Source of the DNA: Pseudomonas sp. GM21
Lineage (GTDB): Bacteria > Pseudomonadota > Gammaproteobacteria > Pseudomonadales > Pseudomonadaceae
Reading direction: 5' to 3'
Assembly: GCF_000282215.1 (NCBI RefSeq)
Contig: NZ_AKJS01000138.1
Location: 1 to 64,000 of the forward strand
Length of the DNA: 64,000 nt
Below are positions 53,104 to 61,720 of the stretch, in pieces. Under the pieces are notes generated by a model that was not told the origin of the DNA, made no database searches, and saw nothing but the letters and a program-made list of their open reading frames with translations. How positions within the stretch are numbered: position 1 is the stretch's first letter; each line of letters begins with the position of its first letter. Both the position numbers and the translations under genes were made by a program.

Positions 53104-54267
53104 TTGAACACCGCCGCTGCTTTTGCCGACTTCCGTACTTATCCGTTGATCAGCGCGCTCGTAGGCGTGCAATCCTTGGCGGACCGAATTCTGGTGAAGT
53201 GGGCCGATCATCGCGTCAGCCCCTTTCATCACCAATGGTTGCGGGACAATTGCCCGTGCCCGAAATGCGTCTATACCGTGACCCGCGAGCAAGTGCTGGA
53301 AATCGTCGATGTCGCGCAAAACCTGATACCGAGCGGGGCTAGCGTCGATATTGAAGGTTGTCTCAGCGTCGAGTGGGAAGATGGCCATCTCAGCCGCTAC
53401 GACCCGGGCTGGTTGCGCGCCCATGCCTATGACGATGAATCCCGCGCCGAACGCCAGGCCGGCAAACCCAAAGCACGGCTTTGGCGCAGCGATTTGCAGT
53501 TGCCGGTGTTCGATTACCAGGCGTTGATGAACGACAACAACGCCCTGCTGCAATGGCTGCTGGCGGTGCGCGATGTCGGTCTGACCCAGGTTCGCGGTGT
53601 ACCGACTGAGCCGGGCTCGCTGAAACTGATTGCCCAGCGAATTTCCTTCATCCGCGAGAGCAATTTCGGTGTGCTGTTCAACGTGCAATCCAAGGCCGAT
53701 GCCGACAGCAATGCCTACACCGCTTTCAACCTGCCGTTGCACAGCGATCTGCCCACCCGGGAGCTGCAACCGGGGTTGCAATTTCTGCATTGCCTGGTCA
53801 ATGACGCCGACGGTGGCGAGAGTATTTTTGTCGACGGTTTTGCCATTGCCGACGCCCTGCGTGAAGAGGATCCAGAGGCGTTTAACAGTCTTTGCGAAAT
53901 CCCTGTGGAATTCCGCAACAAGGACCGTCACAGCGACTACCGCTGCCTGGCGCCGATCATTGCGCTGGATGCGTTGGGACAGGTATCGGAAATCCGCATG
54001 GCGAATTTTCTGCGCGGGCCGTTTGATGCCTCCGTGGAGCAGATGCCCAAGTTGTATCACGCCTACCGGCGTTTCATTGCGATGACCCGAGAAGCGCGGT
54101 ACCGGGTGATGACGCGGCTCAATCCCGGCGAACTGTGGTGCTTTGATAATCGCCGCACGCTGCATGCCCGCAATGCGTTCGACCCCGCCAGCGGCGCCCG
54201 GCATTTCCAAGGCTGCTACGTTGACCGTGATGAGTTGTTGTCGCGGATCCTTGTGCTGCAACGCTAG
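53104..54267 (+). CDS. Gamma-butyrobetaine dioxygenase (BBOX)
   Basis: This 2-oxoglutarate/Fe(II) dioxygenase of 387 residues hydroxylates gamma-butyrobetaine to L-carnitine. The N-terminal DUF971 domain carries the zinc-site cysteines in DNCPCPKCVY (about 45-54). The iron facial triad is HSD in LPLHSDLPTRELQPG (about 211-225) and a distal His in RRTLHARNAF (about 355-364). It starts with a rare TTG at 53104, backed by a perfect AAGGAGA. It lies 14 bp behind cdhB and so feeds directly into carnitine catabolism. Confidence 0.93.
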   Translation: MNTAAAFADFRTYPLISALVGVQSLADRILVKWADHRVSPFHHQWLRDNCPCPKCVYTVTREQVLEIVDVAQNLIPSGASVDIEGCLSVEWEDGHLSRYDPGWLRAHAYDDESRAERQAGKPKARLWRSDLQLPVFDYQALMNDNNALLQWLLAVRDVGLTQVRGVPTEPGSLKLIAQRISFIRESNFGVLFNVQSKADADSNAYTAFNLPLHSDLPTRELQPGLQFLHCLVNDADGGESIFVDGFAIADALREEDPEAFNSLCEIPVEFRNKDRHSDYRCLAPIIALDALGQVSEIRMANFLRGPFDASVEQMPKLYHAYRRFIAMTREARYRVMTRLNPGELWCFDNRRTLHARNAFDPASGARHFQGCYVDRDELLSRILVLQR

Positions 54268-54403
54268 ACCGCGTCATCGTTCATCGCGAGCAGGCTCGCT
54301 CCCACAATTGACCGAGTTCTTTCAGAGGAGTGCGGTTGAGTGTGGGAGTGAGCCTGCTCGCGATGGCGTCCGTCCAGACAACATATTCCCAACTGATTTA
54401 CAG

Positions 54404-54547
54404 GCAAAAAAAACCCCGATCAAGCCGTGACAAGATCGGGGCTGAGGAGGGTACTGTCGAGGAGCCGTTGCGCGAGGGTGACCAAACCTTCGTGTTGCCA
54501 GCTGAGTCCAGTGTGCCCACTCCCTTGACTCGCGAGTTAGCCGAAAA
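54404..54547 (-). ncRNA. Predicted small RNA (about 140 nt)
   Basis: The 8-bp stem CCCCGATC/GATCGGGG is followed on the minus strand by eight T, forming a strong terminator. On the same strand TTGTCG and TATGAG, with a 16-bp spacer (plus-strand 54555-54582), form a weak sigma-70-like promoter. The transcript would be about 140 nt, with no convincing reading frame. It could instead be the far 3' end of gbdR. Confidence 0.4.
54406..54441 (-). terminator. Minus-strand rho-independent terminator
   Basis: Perfect stem CCCCGATC/GATCGGGG with a 12-nt loop and an eight-T tail when read on the minus strand. The plus-strand side (GCTGAGG) has no T-tract, so it does not serve the BBOX operon. Confidence 0.75.
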
Positions 54548-54655
54548 CGACATGCTCATAGGTATTGCGGCCATTGCGACAAATCGCCCTTGCCGCCACC
54601 GCATCCCCCTACGAGAATCGAGCCAAGACACCGTTCCCTGAAGAAGGATTGCGTC

Positions 54656-54919
54656 ATGATGTACGCCGATTTGATCGACCAGGAAGACCTGTTGGGCCAG
54701 CTCAAGGCGTTGGGATTTGCAGTGCCCCCGGGGGCCACCGCCGAGCAAGCTTGCGAATGCGCGGTACGGGGCCTGAATAACGAAAGGGCAATTGAGCTGC
54801 GGACCATGGTCAAGCAGATGTACACCAGCAGCGCGACCATCCTGCCGGCGGTGCGTCAGGCCATCGATAGGCAATTGCTGCCGGCATTGGCGGAGTATCA
54901 GCAGAGTCGCAGTGCCTGA
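54656..54919 (+). CDS. Small hypothetical protein, 87 residues
   Basis: The soluble acidic/helical product starts MMYADLIDQEDLLGQLKALG and has two cysteines (EQACECAVRG). An AAGGA ribosome site lies about 8 bp before the first ATG; a second ATG follows immediately. The codon pattern matches neighbouring genes. I do not recognise the family. It is convergent with gbdR. Confidence 0.65.
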   Translation: MMYADLIDQEDLLGQLKALGFAVPPGATAEQACECAVRGLNNERAIELRTMVKQMYTSSATILPAVRQAIDRQLLPALAEYQQSRSA

Positions 54920-54926
54920 TAGATCC

Positions 54927-55013
54927 AATCGCGAGCAGGCTCGCTCCCACAGTTGACCGCATTCCTTTGAGAGAACTCGGTCAATGTGGGAGTGAGCCTG
55001 CTCGCGATGAAGC
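54927..55013. repeat. REP pair downstream of gbdR
   Basis: TCGCGAGCAGGCTCGCTCCCAC and its mirror GTGGGAGTGAGCCTGCTCGCGA are about 40 bp apart, between the convergent small ORF and gbdR. Confidence 0.8.
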
Positions 55014-55022
55014 CCGCTCGGT

Positions 55023-56126
55023 TTAAAGCCGTACGCTAGCGAAAGTCGACTCGTTCCGCGCCTGACTCAACGCCGACAACGGCCCGGACAGAGGTGACAG
55101 CACCAGTGCTTGCGGCAGCGGCATCATCGCCACCTGTTGCGTGGTGTTGGAACCTACACGTTCGTCACGCGGTGGAATGCCGAAGTATTCGCGGTAGCAC
55201 TTGGAGAAGTGCGGCGTGGAAACAAAGCCGCACACCGACGCCACTTCGATGATCGACATCGGCGTTTGCTTGAGCAACTGCCGGGCGCGGATCAGGCGCA
55301 GTTTCAGGTAGTAACGCGAAGGCGAGCAGTGCAGGTATTTCTGGAACAACCGCTCAAGCTGTCGACGCGAAACAGCGACGTACACCGCCAATTCATCAAG
55401 GTCAATCGGCTCTTCGAGGTTGGCCTCCATCAGCGCCACGATTTCCTGCAACTTCGGCTGGTTGGTCCCGAGCATGTGCTTGAGCGGCACGCGCTGGTGA
55501 TCCTGCTCGTTGCGGATACGTTCGTAGACAAACATTTCCGAGATCGCGGCGGACAGTTCACGGCCGTGATCGCGGCTGATCAGGTGCAGCATCATGTCCA
55601 GTGGCGCGGTGCCGCCGGAACTGGTGAAACGGTTACGGTCCAGGGTGAACAAACGCGTGCTCATGACCACCCGCGGGAAGGCTTCCTGCATCGAGGCCAG
55701 GCATTCCCAATGCACGCTGCAATCAAAACCGTCCAGCAGGCCGGCACAGGCCAGGGCCCAACTGCCGGTACAGACCGCGCCCAGACGACGGGACTGACGT
55801 GCCTGGCTTTGCAGCCATGACACGTGCTCACGGGTAACAGTGCGTTGGATACCGATACCGCCGCAGACGATGATGGTGTCCAGGGCCGGCGCTTTATGCA
55901 TGGAGCAGTCGGGGGTGATCTGCAGGCCGTCACTGGCCCAGACCTGGCCGCCATCGACTGTCATAGTGGTCCAGCGATACAGCTCGCGTCCGGACAATTG
56001 GTTGGCCATGCGCAGGGGTTCTACTGCGGAGGCCAGAGAAATCAGCGTGAAATTGTCCAGCAGCAAAAAGCCAATGGATTGAGGCGCACGGTTCTGGGGT
56101 TGGGCCCCGGAGTTGAACGTCGTCAT
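55023..56126 (-). CDS. gbdR: GbdR, AraC-family activator of betaine catabolism
   Basis: The 367-residue GlxA-type regulator has an N-terminal DJ-1-like domain (SIGFLLLDNFTLISLASAVEPLRMAN) and a C-terminal AraC domain (LAVYVAVSRRQLERLFQKYL and MSIIEVASVCGFVSTPHFSKCY). In P. aeruginosa GbdR senses glycine betaine and dimethylglycine and activates gbc, dgc, sox, cbc and sdaB genes. Its homologue here lies next to sdaB and 4 kb from cdhR, its paralogue. The N-terminal QPQNRAPQSIGFLL start is typical. Confidence 0.95.
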   Translation of the reverse strand: MTTFNSGAQPQNRAPQSIGFLLLDNFTLISLASAVEPLRMANQLSGRELYRWTTMTVDGGQVWASDGLQITPDCSMHKAPALDTIIVCGGIGIQRTVTREHVSWLQSQARQSRRLGAVCTGSWALACAGLLDGFDCSVHWECLASMQEAFPRVVMSTRLFTLDRNRFTSSGGTAPLDMMLHLISRDHGRELSAAISEMFVYERIRNEQDHQRVPLKHMLGTNQPKLQEIVALMEANLEEPIDLDELAVYVAVSRRQLERLFQKYLHCSPSRYYLKLRLIRARQLLKQTPMSIIEVASVCGFVSTPHFSKCYREYFGIPPRDERVGSNTTQQVAMMPLPQALVLSPLSGPLSALSQARNESTFASVRL

Positions 56127-56675
56127 CGCGGTATCTCCTCACACAAAGCGGGTGATGGCCTCAGGCGGAGGCTCTTTTTATTGCCATCGTTCTCGGGTGG
56201 GAGACGGGCTTTGTAATGACAGAGCAATTGCCATGCCTAAAATTGAATGCGCGTTCAATAACTCCTGAAAACGACGTCGGAATGTGTCTGCATATGACAT
56301 GCGTGGAGCAGAGGATAAAAGTGCCATTAGGCGAGGCAAGCGCCCCGCCCCGTTGGCGGTGAGCAAATCGGTAGCACTTGTGGGAACAGGGCTGCGAGCT
56401 GCCGGGAACGAGTGTCACCGCAGGCACGGGTGACGGGTGGTCAGGGTTGTTTTGGATCCCTGATCTCGGGAAAGGCGCTTATCTGTAAGCGACGCGCCAA
56501 AAGGTGGCGCAATTGGGATCAGGTGTTCACTTAGCGCGCAGTTTTGACTGGTCTGGCGCCTTCGCGGGCAAGCCCGCTCCCACATTTGATCTCTGCGGTA
56601 CACAACACCATGCCCACTGGAGATCTAATGTGGGAGCGGGCTTGCTCGCGAAGCAGACAACTCGGAATTACTGAC
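56127..56675. promoter_or_regulatory. gbdR upstream region with REP pair
   Basis: About 550 bp with no gene. A REP pair (TTCGCGGGCAAGCCCGCTCCCAC and GTGGGAGCGGGCTTGCTCGCGAA) spans about 56557-56660. The 5' part probably holds the gbdR promoter. A short palindrome CGCATATGACATGCG-like word lies near 56290. Nothing else was recognised. Confidence 0.5.
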
Positions 56676-58052
56676 TCAGCACTCCACCGCGCTAACCGCC
56701 AACCCACCCCGGGATGTCTCTTTATATTTGTCATGCATATCGGCGCCGGTATCGCGCATGGTGCGGATCACGCGGTCCAGCGAGATAAAGTGCTGACCAT
56801 CCCCCCGCAGCGCCATCTGTGCCGCGTTGATCGCTTTCACCGCCGCAATCGCGTTGCGTTCGATGCACGGCACTTGGACCAGCCCGCCCACCGGGTCGCA
56901 GGTCAGACCGAGGTTGTGTTCCAGACCGATTTCGGCGGCGTTGCACAGCTGTTCCGGCGTGGCGCCGAGAATCTCTGCCAACCCCGCCGCTGCCATGGCG
57001 CAGGCCGAACCGACCTCACCCTGGCAACCGACTTCGGCACCGGAAATCGAAGCGTTCTTTTTGCACAGAATCCCCACGGCTGCGGCGCTGAGGAAATAGT
57101 CGACCACGTTGGCGTCCGTCACCGCTTCGCTGAACTTCATAAAGTAGTGCAACACCGCCGGAATGATCCCCGCCGCGCCGTTGGTCGGTGCTGTCACCAT
57201 GCGCCCGCCGGCGGCGTTCTCTTCGTTGACCGCCAGCGCGAACAGGTTGACCCATTCCATGGCGCTCAAGGTCGAGCCGATCACATTCGGTTTGCCCAGC
57301 TCCTGCAAGCTGCGGTGCAATTTCGCTGCGCGACGACGCACATTCAAGCCGCCGGGCAAGATGCCTTCGTGCTTGAGACCCTGGTCGACGCAATCTTGCA
57401 TGGCGCGCCAAAGCTTCATCAGGCCGGCGCGGATTTCTTCTTCACTGCGCCAGACCTTTTCGTTGGCCATCATCAATTCAGCCACGCGCAGGTTGTGCGT
57501 CTGGCACAGGCTCAACAGTTCGACGGCGCTGGAAAAATCGTACGGCAACTCGGTGCGATCCAGATCGACCACGCCACTGGACGCCTGGGCTTCATCCACG
57601 ACAAAACCGCCGCCGACGGAATAGTAGGTGTCGCGATGCAACTCGCCATGATCACCCTCGACGATCAGGGTCATGGCATTGGGGTGGAACGGCAGGTTTT
57701 CGTCGATCAGGCGCATGTCGCGGGCCCAGACGAAGGGCACCGACAAGCGACCGTCGAGGAGCAATGTGTCGGTTTCGCGCAGGGTGGCGATGCGGATCCC
57801 GATTTGCGACGGTTCGATCGCGTCCGGCCACTCCCCCATCAAGCCCATGATCACCGCGTTGTCGCTGCCGTGACCGATGCCGGTGGCCGACAGCGAACCG
57901 TAGAGCTGGACTTCAACGCGGCGCACTTGATCCAGCAAATGCCTTTCGCGCAGCGACTCAACAAACAGCGCGGCGGCCCGCATAGGCCCCACGGTGTGCG
58001 AACTGGAAGGACCGATGCCGATTTTGAACAGGTCGAAAACACTGATAGCCAT
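56676..58052 (-). CDS. sdaB: L-Serine dehydratase
   Basis: The 458-residue Fe-S enzyme deaminates serine to pyruvate and ammonia, the exit of the betaine pathway into central metabolism. It begins MAISVFDLFKIGIGPSSSHTVGPM, the usual N-terminal motif. The 4Fe-4S cysteines lie in the C-terminal part (CNAAEIG, LTCDPVGG and PCIERN, about 370-405), and the final AVEC cysteine is the autoinhibitory tail residue seen in other bacterial type enzymes. The gene is divergent from cbcX. Confidence 0.95.
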   Translation of the reverse strand: MAISVFDLFKIGIGPSSSHTVGPMRAAALFVESLRERHLLDQVRRVEVQLYGSLSATGIGHGSDNAVIMGLMGEWPDAIEPSQIGIRIATLRETDTLLLDGRLSVPFVWARDMRLIDENLPFHPNAMTLIVEGDHGELHRDTYYSVGGGFVVDEAQASSGVVDLDRTELPYDFSSAVELLSLCQTHNLRVAELMMANEKVWRSEEEIRAGLMKLWRAMQDCVDQGLKHEGILPGGLNVRRRAAKLHRSLQELGKPNVIGSTLSAMEWVNLFALAVNEENAAGGRMVTAPTNGAAGIIPAVLHYFMKFSEAVTDANVVDYFLSAAAVGILCKKNASISGAEVGCQGEVGSACAMAAAGLAEILGATPEQLCNAAEIGLEHNLGLTCDPVGGLVQVPCIERNAIAAVKAINAAQMALRGDGQHFISLDRVIRTMRDTGADMHDKYKETSRGGLAVSAVEC

Positions 58053-58488
58053 TACTGCCGAACTCCTGGATGTGCCGACTCCAGACGCAAAAAGCGCCCA
58101 GTGGCGGAGCTGCTACGCTCAAGCTGCAATCCGCCGAGATGGCCGCATCATCAGGCTTTTGTCATGTCGTTCGACGTCTCACACCGACGCACTCATGCCC
58201 ACTAACGCCGCAGGGCGGCGACGCAATGTTTTCGCCGTTTTTTAGCGGATCAGCGGGAAAAAAAGGGCTGAAAAAAGCTGTAAACGACGTCACCGACACT
58301 GGATGCGACCCTCCCTGTACTGGTTACGACGCACCCTGTAGGCGTCAGATTTTCACTGGTACATGATCGTATCGACTCGATTGCAAGGCGCCGTGGTAGA
58401 GCTGTCTCCAAAACGCCACCCAACCGCAACCTATAAGTGCGGTGGTCCAGTCGGAACACTGCCAAAAAAAACACCAAGGAGTCCATCC
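58053..58488. promoter_or_regulatory. Divergent sdaB / cbcX region
   Basis: The 436-bp gap has no convincing gene. It must hold the promoters of sdaB (leftward) and cbcX (rightward). An AAGGAG ribosome site for cbcX ends it. No GbdR site could be confirmed by eye. Confidence 0.5.
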
Positions 58489-59436
58489 ATGAAAGGTTCC
58501 CCGTCGTTGTTGTTGGCCGCAATGCTGAGTCTGCCGTTACTGGCTCAAGCTGCAGAACCCGCTCAGTGCAGTACCGTAAACTTCTCCGATGTTGGCTGGA
58601 CCGACATTACCGCGACGACCGCCACCACCAGCGTCGTGCTCAATGCCCTCGGCTACAAGACCAAAACCACGATGATTTCCGTGCCGGTGACCTACAAGTC
58701 CCTCGCCGACGGCAAGAACATGGACATCTTCCTGGGGAACTGGATGCCGACCATGGAAAACGACATCAAGGCCTACCGCGATGCCGGCACGGTCGACGTC
58801 GTGCGCACCAACCTGACAGGCGCCAAGTACACCCTCGCCGTGCCGCAAGCGCTGTACGACAAAGGACTGCATGACTTCGCCGACATCCCTAAATTCAAGA
58901 AAGAACTCGACGGCAAAATCTACGGTATCGAGCCCGGAAACGACGGCAATCGCCTGATCCAGAGTATGATCGACAAGAACGCCTTCGGCCTTAAAGACGC
59001 TGGTTTCAAAGTGGTCGAGTCCAGCGAAGCCGGCATGTTGTCGCAGGTCGATCGCGCGCAGAAGCGCGACACCGCCGTGGTCTTCCTCGGCTGGGCCCCC
59101 CACCCGATGAACAAGCGCTTCAAGATTCAATACCTGACCGGTGGTGACGACTTCTTCGGCCCCGACTTCGGCGCCGCCACCGTGGCAACCAACACCCGCA
59201 AGGGTTACACCCAGGAATGCAGCAACGTCGGCCAACTGCTGAAGAACCTGGAATTTACCGTCGACATGGAAAGCGCTCTGATGGGCAACATCCTGGACGA
59301 CAAGATGAAGCCTGACGCGGCCGCCAAGGCCTGGCTGAAAAACAATCCACAGGTCCTCGATACCTGGCTCGCTGGCGTGACCACCATTGACGGTAAACCT
59401 GGCCTGGAGGCCGTGAAAGCCAAGCTCGCTCAGTAA
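58489..59436 (+). CDS. cbcX: Choline/betaine ABC transporter substrate-binding protein CbcX
   Basis: The 315-residue periplasmic protein has a signal peptide (SLLLAAMLSLPLLAQA before AEPAQCS) and the choline-binding OpuAC pattern: VGWTDITATTAT, FLGNWMPTM, YGIEPGNDGN and FLGWAPHPMN. Aromatic residues in these blocks form the cage for quaternary amines. It is the first gene of cbcXWV. It is clearly paralogous to CaiX. Confidence 0.94.
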   Translation: MKGSPSLLLAAMLSLPLLAQAAEPAQCSTVNFSDVGWTDITATTATTSVVLNALGYKTKTTMISVPVTYKSLADGKNMDIFLGNWMPTMENDIKAYRDAGTVDVVRTNLTGAKYTLAVPQALYDKGLHDFADIPKFKKELDGKIYGIEPGNDGNRLIQSMIDKNAFGLKDAGFKVVESSEAGMLSQVDRAQKRDTAVVFLGWAPHPMNKRFKIQYLTGGDDFFGPDFGAATVATNTRKGYTQECSNVGQLLKNLEFTVDMESALMGNILDDKMKPDAAAKAWLKNNPQVLDTWLAGVTTIDGKPGLEAVKAKLAQ

Positions 59437-59502
59437 TCGCTTATGCCGGGCGGTTTCGGCCGTCCGGGCTGTTTATTTCCTTGCATGCGGACGTTCACTA
59501 CC

Positions 59503-60348
59503 ATGCTGATTGATCAGAAAATCCCTTTAGGCCAGTACATCGCAGGCTTCGTTGAATGGTTGACGCAACACGGCGCCAACACCTTCGACGCAATCGCGAT
59601 AACCCTGGAAACGATGATCCACGGCGTGACTTTTGCGCTGACCTGGTTCAACCCGCTGGCATTGATCGGCCTTATCGCGCTACTGGCACACTTCATACAA
59701 CGAAAGTGGGGACTAACGGCTTTCGTCGTCGCCTCCTTCCTGCTGATCCTCAACCTGGGGTACTGGCAGGAAACCATGGAAACCCTCGCCCAAGTGCTGT
59801 TCGCCACCCTGGTCTGCGTGGTCATCGGCGTGCCGTTGGGCATCGTCGCCGCGCACAAACCGATGTTCTACACAATGATGCGTCCGGTGCTCGATCTGAT
59901 GCAGACCGTGCCGACCTTCGTGTACCTCATTCCTACCCTGACCCTCTTCGGTCTGGGTGTGGTCCCGGGCCTGATCTCGACGGTGGTGTTCGCGATTGCC
60001 GCGCCTATCCGCCTGACTTACCTGGGCATTCGCGATGTTCCACAGGAACTGATGGACGCCGGCAAAGCCTTCGGCTGCTCGCGCCGTCAACTGCTCTCAC
60101 GGATTGAACTGCCCCACGCCATGCCAAGCATCGCGGCCGGCATCACCCAGTGCATCATGCTGTCGCTGTCGATGGTAGTGATCGCGGCACTGGTGGGCGC
60201 CGACGGCCTGGGCAAACCCGTGGTCAACGCACTGAACACTGCTGATATCGCCCTGGGCTTCGAAGCGGGCCTGGCGATCGTATTGCTGGCGATCATGCTC
60301 GACCGTATCTGCAAACAACCCGACGCTAAAGTAGGGGGTGACGCATGA
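59503..60348 (+). CDS. cbcW: Choline/betaine ABC transporter permease CbcW
   Basis: The 281-residue ProW-like permease has about six spans. The EAA loop is DVPQELMDAGKAFGCSRRQLL near 185-205. The start at 59503 (MLIDQKIPLG) is preferred over upstream in-frame Met codons. It ends 4 bp into cbcV (ATGA), so the two are coupled. It should serve CbcX and probably CaiX. Confidence 0.92.
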   Translation: MLIDQKIPLGQYIAGFVEWLTQHGANTFDAIAITLETMIHGVTFALTWFNPLALIGLIALLAHFIQRKWGLTAFVVASFLLILNLGYWQETMETLAQVLFATLVCVVIGVPLGIVAAHKPMFYTMMRPVLDLMQTVPTFVYLIPTLTLFGLGVVPGLISTVVFAIAAPIRLTYLGIRDVPQELMDAGKAFGCSRRQLLSRIELPHAMPSIAAGITQCIMLSLSMVVIAALVGADGLGKPVVNALNTADIALGFEAGLAIVLLAIMLDRICKQPDAKVGGDA

Positions 60349-61523
60349 GCATTATTCGCTTCGAAGACGTCGACGTAATCTTCTCCAGAGACCCGCGTGA
60401 GGCGCTCAAGCTTCTCGACCAAGGCATGACCCGCGACCAGATCCTGAAAAAGACCGGGCAGATTGTCGGCGTTGAAAAAGCCAGCCTGGACATCGAAAAA
60501 GGTGAAATCTGCGTACTGATGGGCCTGTCCGGCTCAGGAAAATCCAGCCTGCTGCGCTGCATCAACGGCCTCAACACCGTCAGCCGTGGCAAGTTGTTCG
60601 TCGAGCACGAAGGCAAGCAGATCGACATCGCCTCGTGCACCCCGGCGGAACTGAAAATGATGCGCACCAAGCGCATTGCGATGGTGTTCCAGAAGTTCGC
60701 CCTGATGCCTTGGCTGACGGTGCGCGAGAACATCAGTTTCGGCCTGGAAATGCAGGGTCGCCCGGAAAAAGAACGGCGCAAGCTGGTGGACGACAAGCTG
60801 GAGCTGGTGGGCCTGACCCAGTGGCGCAACAAGAAACCCGACGAGCTCTCCGGCGGTATGCAGCAACGCGTGGGTCTGGCTCGCGCCTTGGCGATGGACG
60901 CCGACATTCTGCTGATGGACGAACCGTTCTCGGCACTCGACCCGCTGATCCGCCAGGGCCTGCAAGACGAATTGCTGGAACTGCAAAACAAACTCAGCAA
61001 GACCATCGTGTTCGTGAGCCACGACCTCGATGAAGCCCTGAAGCTCGGCAGCCGTATTGCGATCATGAAAGACGGCCGGATCATTCAATACAGCAAGCCG
61101 GAAGAGATCGTGTTGAACCCGGCGGACGACTACGTGCGGACCTTCGTTGCGCACACCAATCCGCTGAACGTGTTGTGCGGCCGCAGCCTGATGCGCACGT
61201 TGGATAACTGCAAGCGCATCAACGGTTCAGTCTGCCTCGATCCGGGCGGCGATTCGTGGCTGGACCTGGCCGAAGGCAACACTATCAAAGGCGCCCGCCA
61301 GAACGGCTTGAGCCTGGACCTGCAGAACTGGATTCCAGGGCAAGCGGTTGAAGGCCTGGGACGTCGGCCGACACTGGTGGACTCCAACATCGGCATGCGC
61401 GATGCGCTGCAGATTCGATATCAGACCGGCAATAAACTGGTGCTGCACGACAACCAGAAAGTGGTCGGGATTCTGGGTGACAGCGAGCTGTATCACGCAC
61501 TGCTCGGCAAGAACCTGGGGTAA
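60345..61523 (+). CDS. cbcV: Choline/betaine ABC transporter ATP-binding protein CbcV
   Basis: The 392-residue ATPase has Walker A GLSGSGKSS (about 65-73), the signature LSGGMQQRVGLARAL (about 168-182), Walker B ILLMDEPFSALD (about 188-199) and a C-terminal extension of about 100 residues that could be regulatory, as in ProV. It powers uptake by CbcXWV. The gene is followed by a perfect terminator. Confidence 0.95.
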   Translation: MSIIRFEDVDVIFSRDPREALKLLDQGMTRDQILKKTGQIVGVEKASLDIEKGEICVLMGLSGSGKSSLLRCINGLNTVSRGKLFVEHEGKQIDIASCTPAELKMMRTKRIAMVFQKFALMPWLTVRENISFGLEMQGRPEKERRKLVDDKLELVGLTQWRNKKPDELSGGMQQRVGLARALAMDADILLMDEPFSALDPLIRQGLQDELLELQNKLSKTIVFVSHDLDEALKLGSRIAIMKDGRIIQYSKPEEIVLNPADDYVRTFVAHTNPLNVLCGRSLMRTLDNCKRINGSVCLDPGGDSWLDLAEGNTIKGARQNGLSLDLQNWIPGQAVEGLGRRPTLVDSNIGMRDALQIRYQTGNKLVLHDNQKVVGILGDSELYHALLGKNLG

Positions 61524-61532
61524 GGCAACAGA

Positions 61533-61567
61533 CACAAAAACGCCGCGAGAGATCGCGGCGTTTTTGT
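61533..61567. terminator. Bidirectional terminator, cbcV / betT
   Basis: A perfect 15-bp stem ACAAAAACGCCGCGA closes on a GAGA loop with A and T tracts on the flanks. Confidence 0.92.
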
Positions 61568-61605
61568 TTATCGGGACAGCGGGCGATGCCGTGTTGAAGT
61601 TGGAG

Positions 61606-61677
61606 GCCTCATCGCCAGCAGGCTGGCTCCCACAAGGGAATGCATTCCAATGTGGGAGCCAGCCTGCTGGCGATGAG
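61606..61677. repeat. REP pair between cbcV and betT
   Basis: CATCGCCAGCAGGCTGGCTCCCACA and its mirror lie about 20 bp apart in the convergent gap. Confidence 0.8.
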
Positions 61678-61720
61678 GCCGACGCGGTGCTTCAGACTGA
61701 AACACCGCGTCGCTTACAAC

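Larger units (their letters stand above)
54268..54655. other. 388-bp gap with REP pair and minus-strand terminator
   Basis: No protein gene is visible. A REP pair (GCGAGCAGGCTCGCTCCCAC and GTGGGAGTGAGCCTGCTCGC) occupies about 54280-54365. A minus-strand terminator sits at 54406-54441, and a possible small RNA reads into it (see separate entries). Confidence 0.6.
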
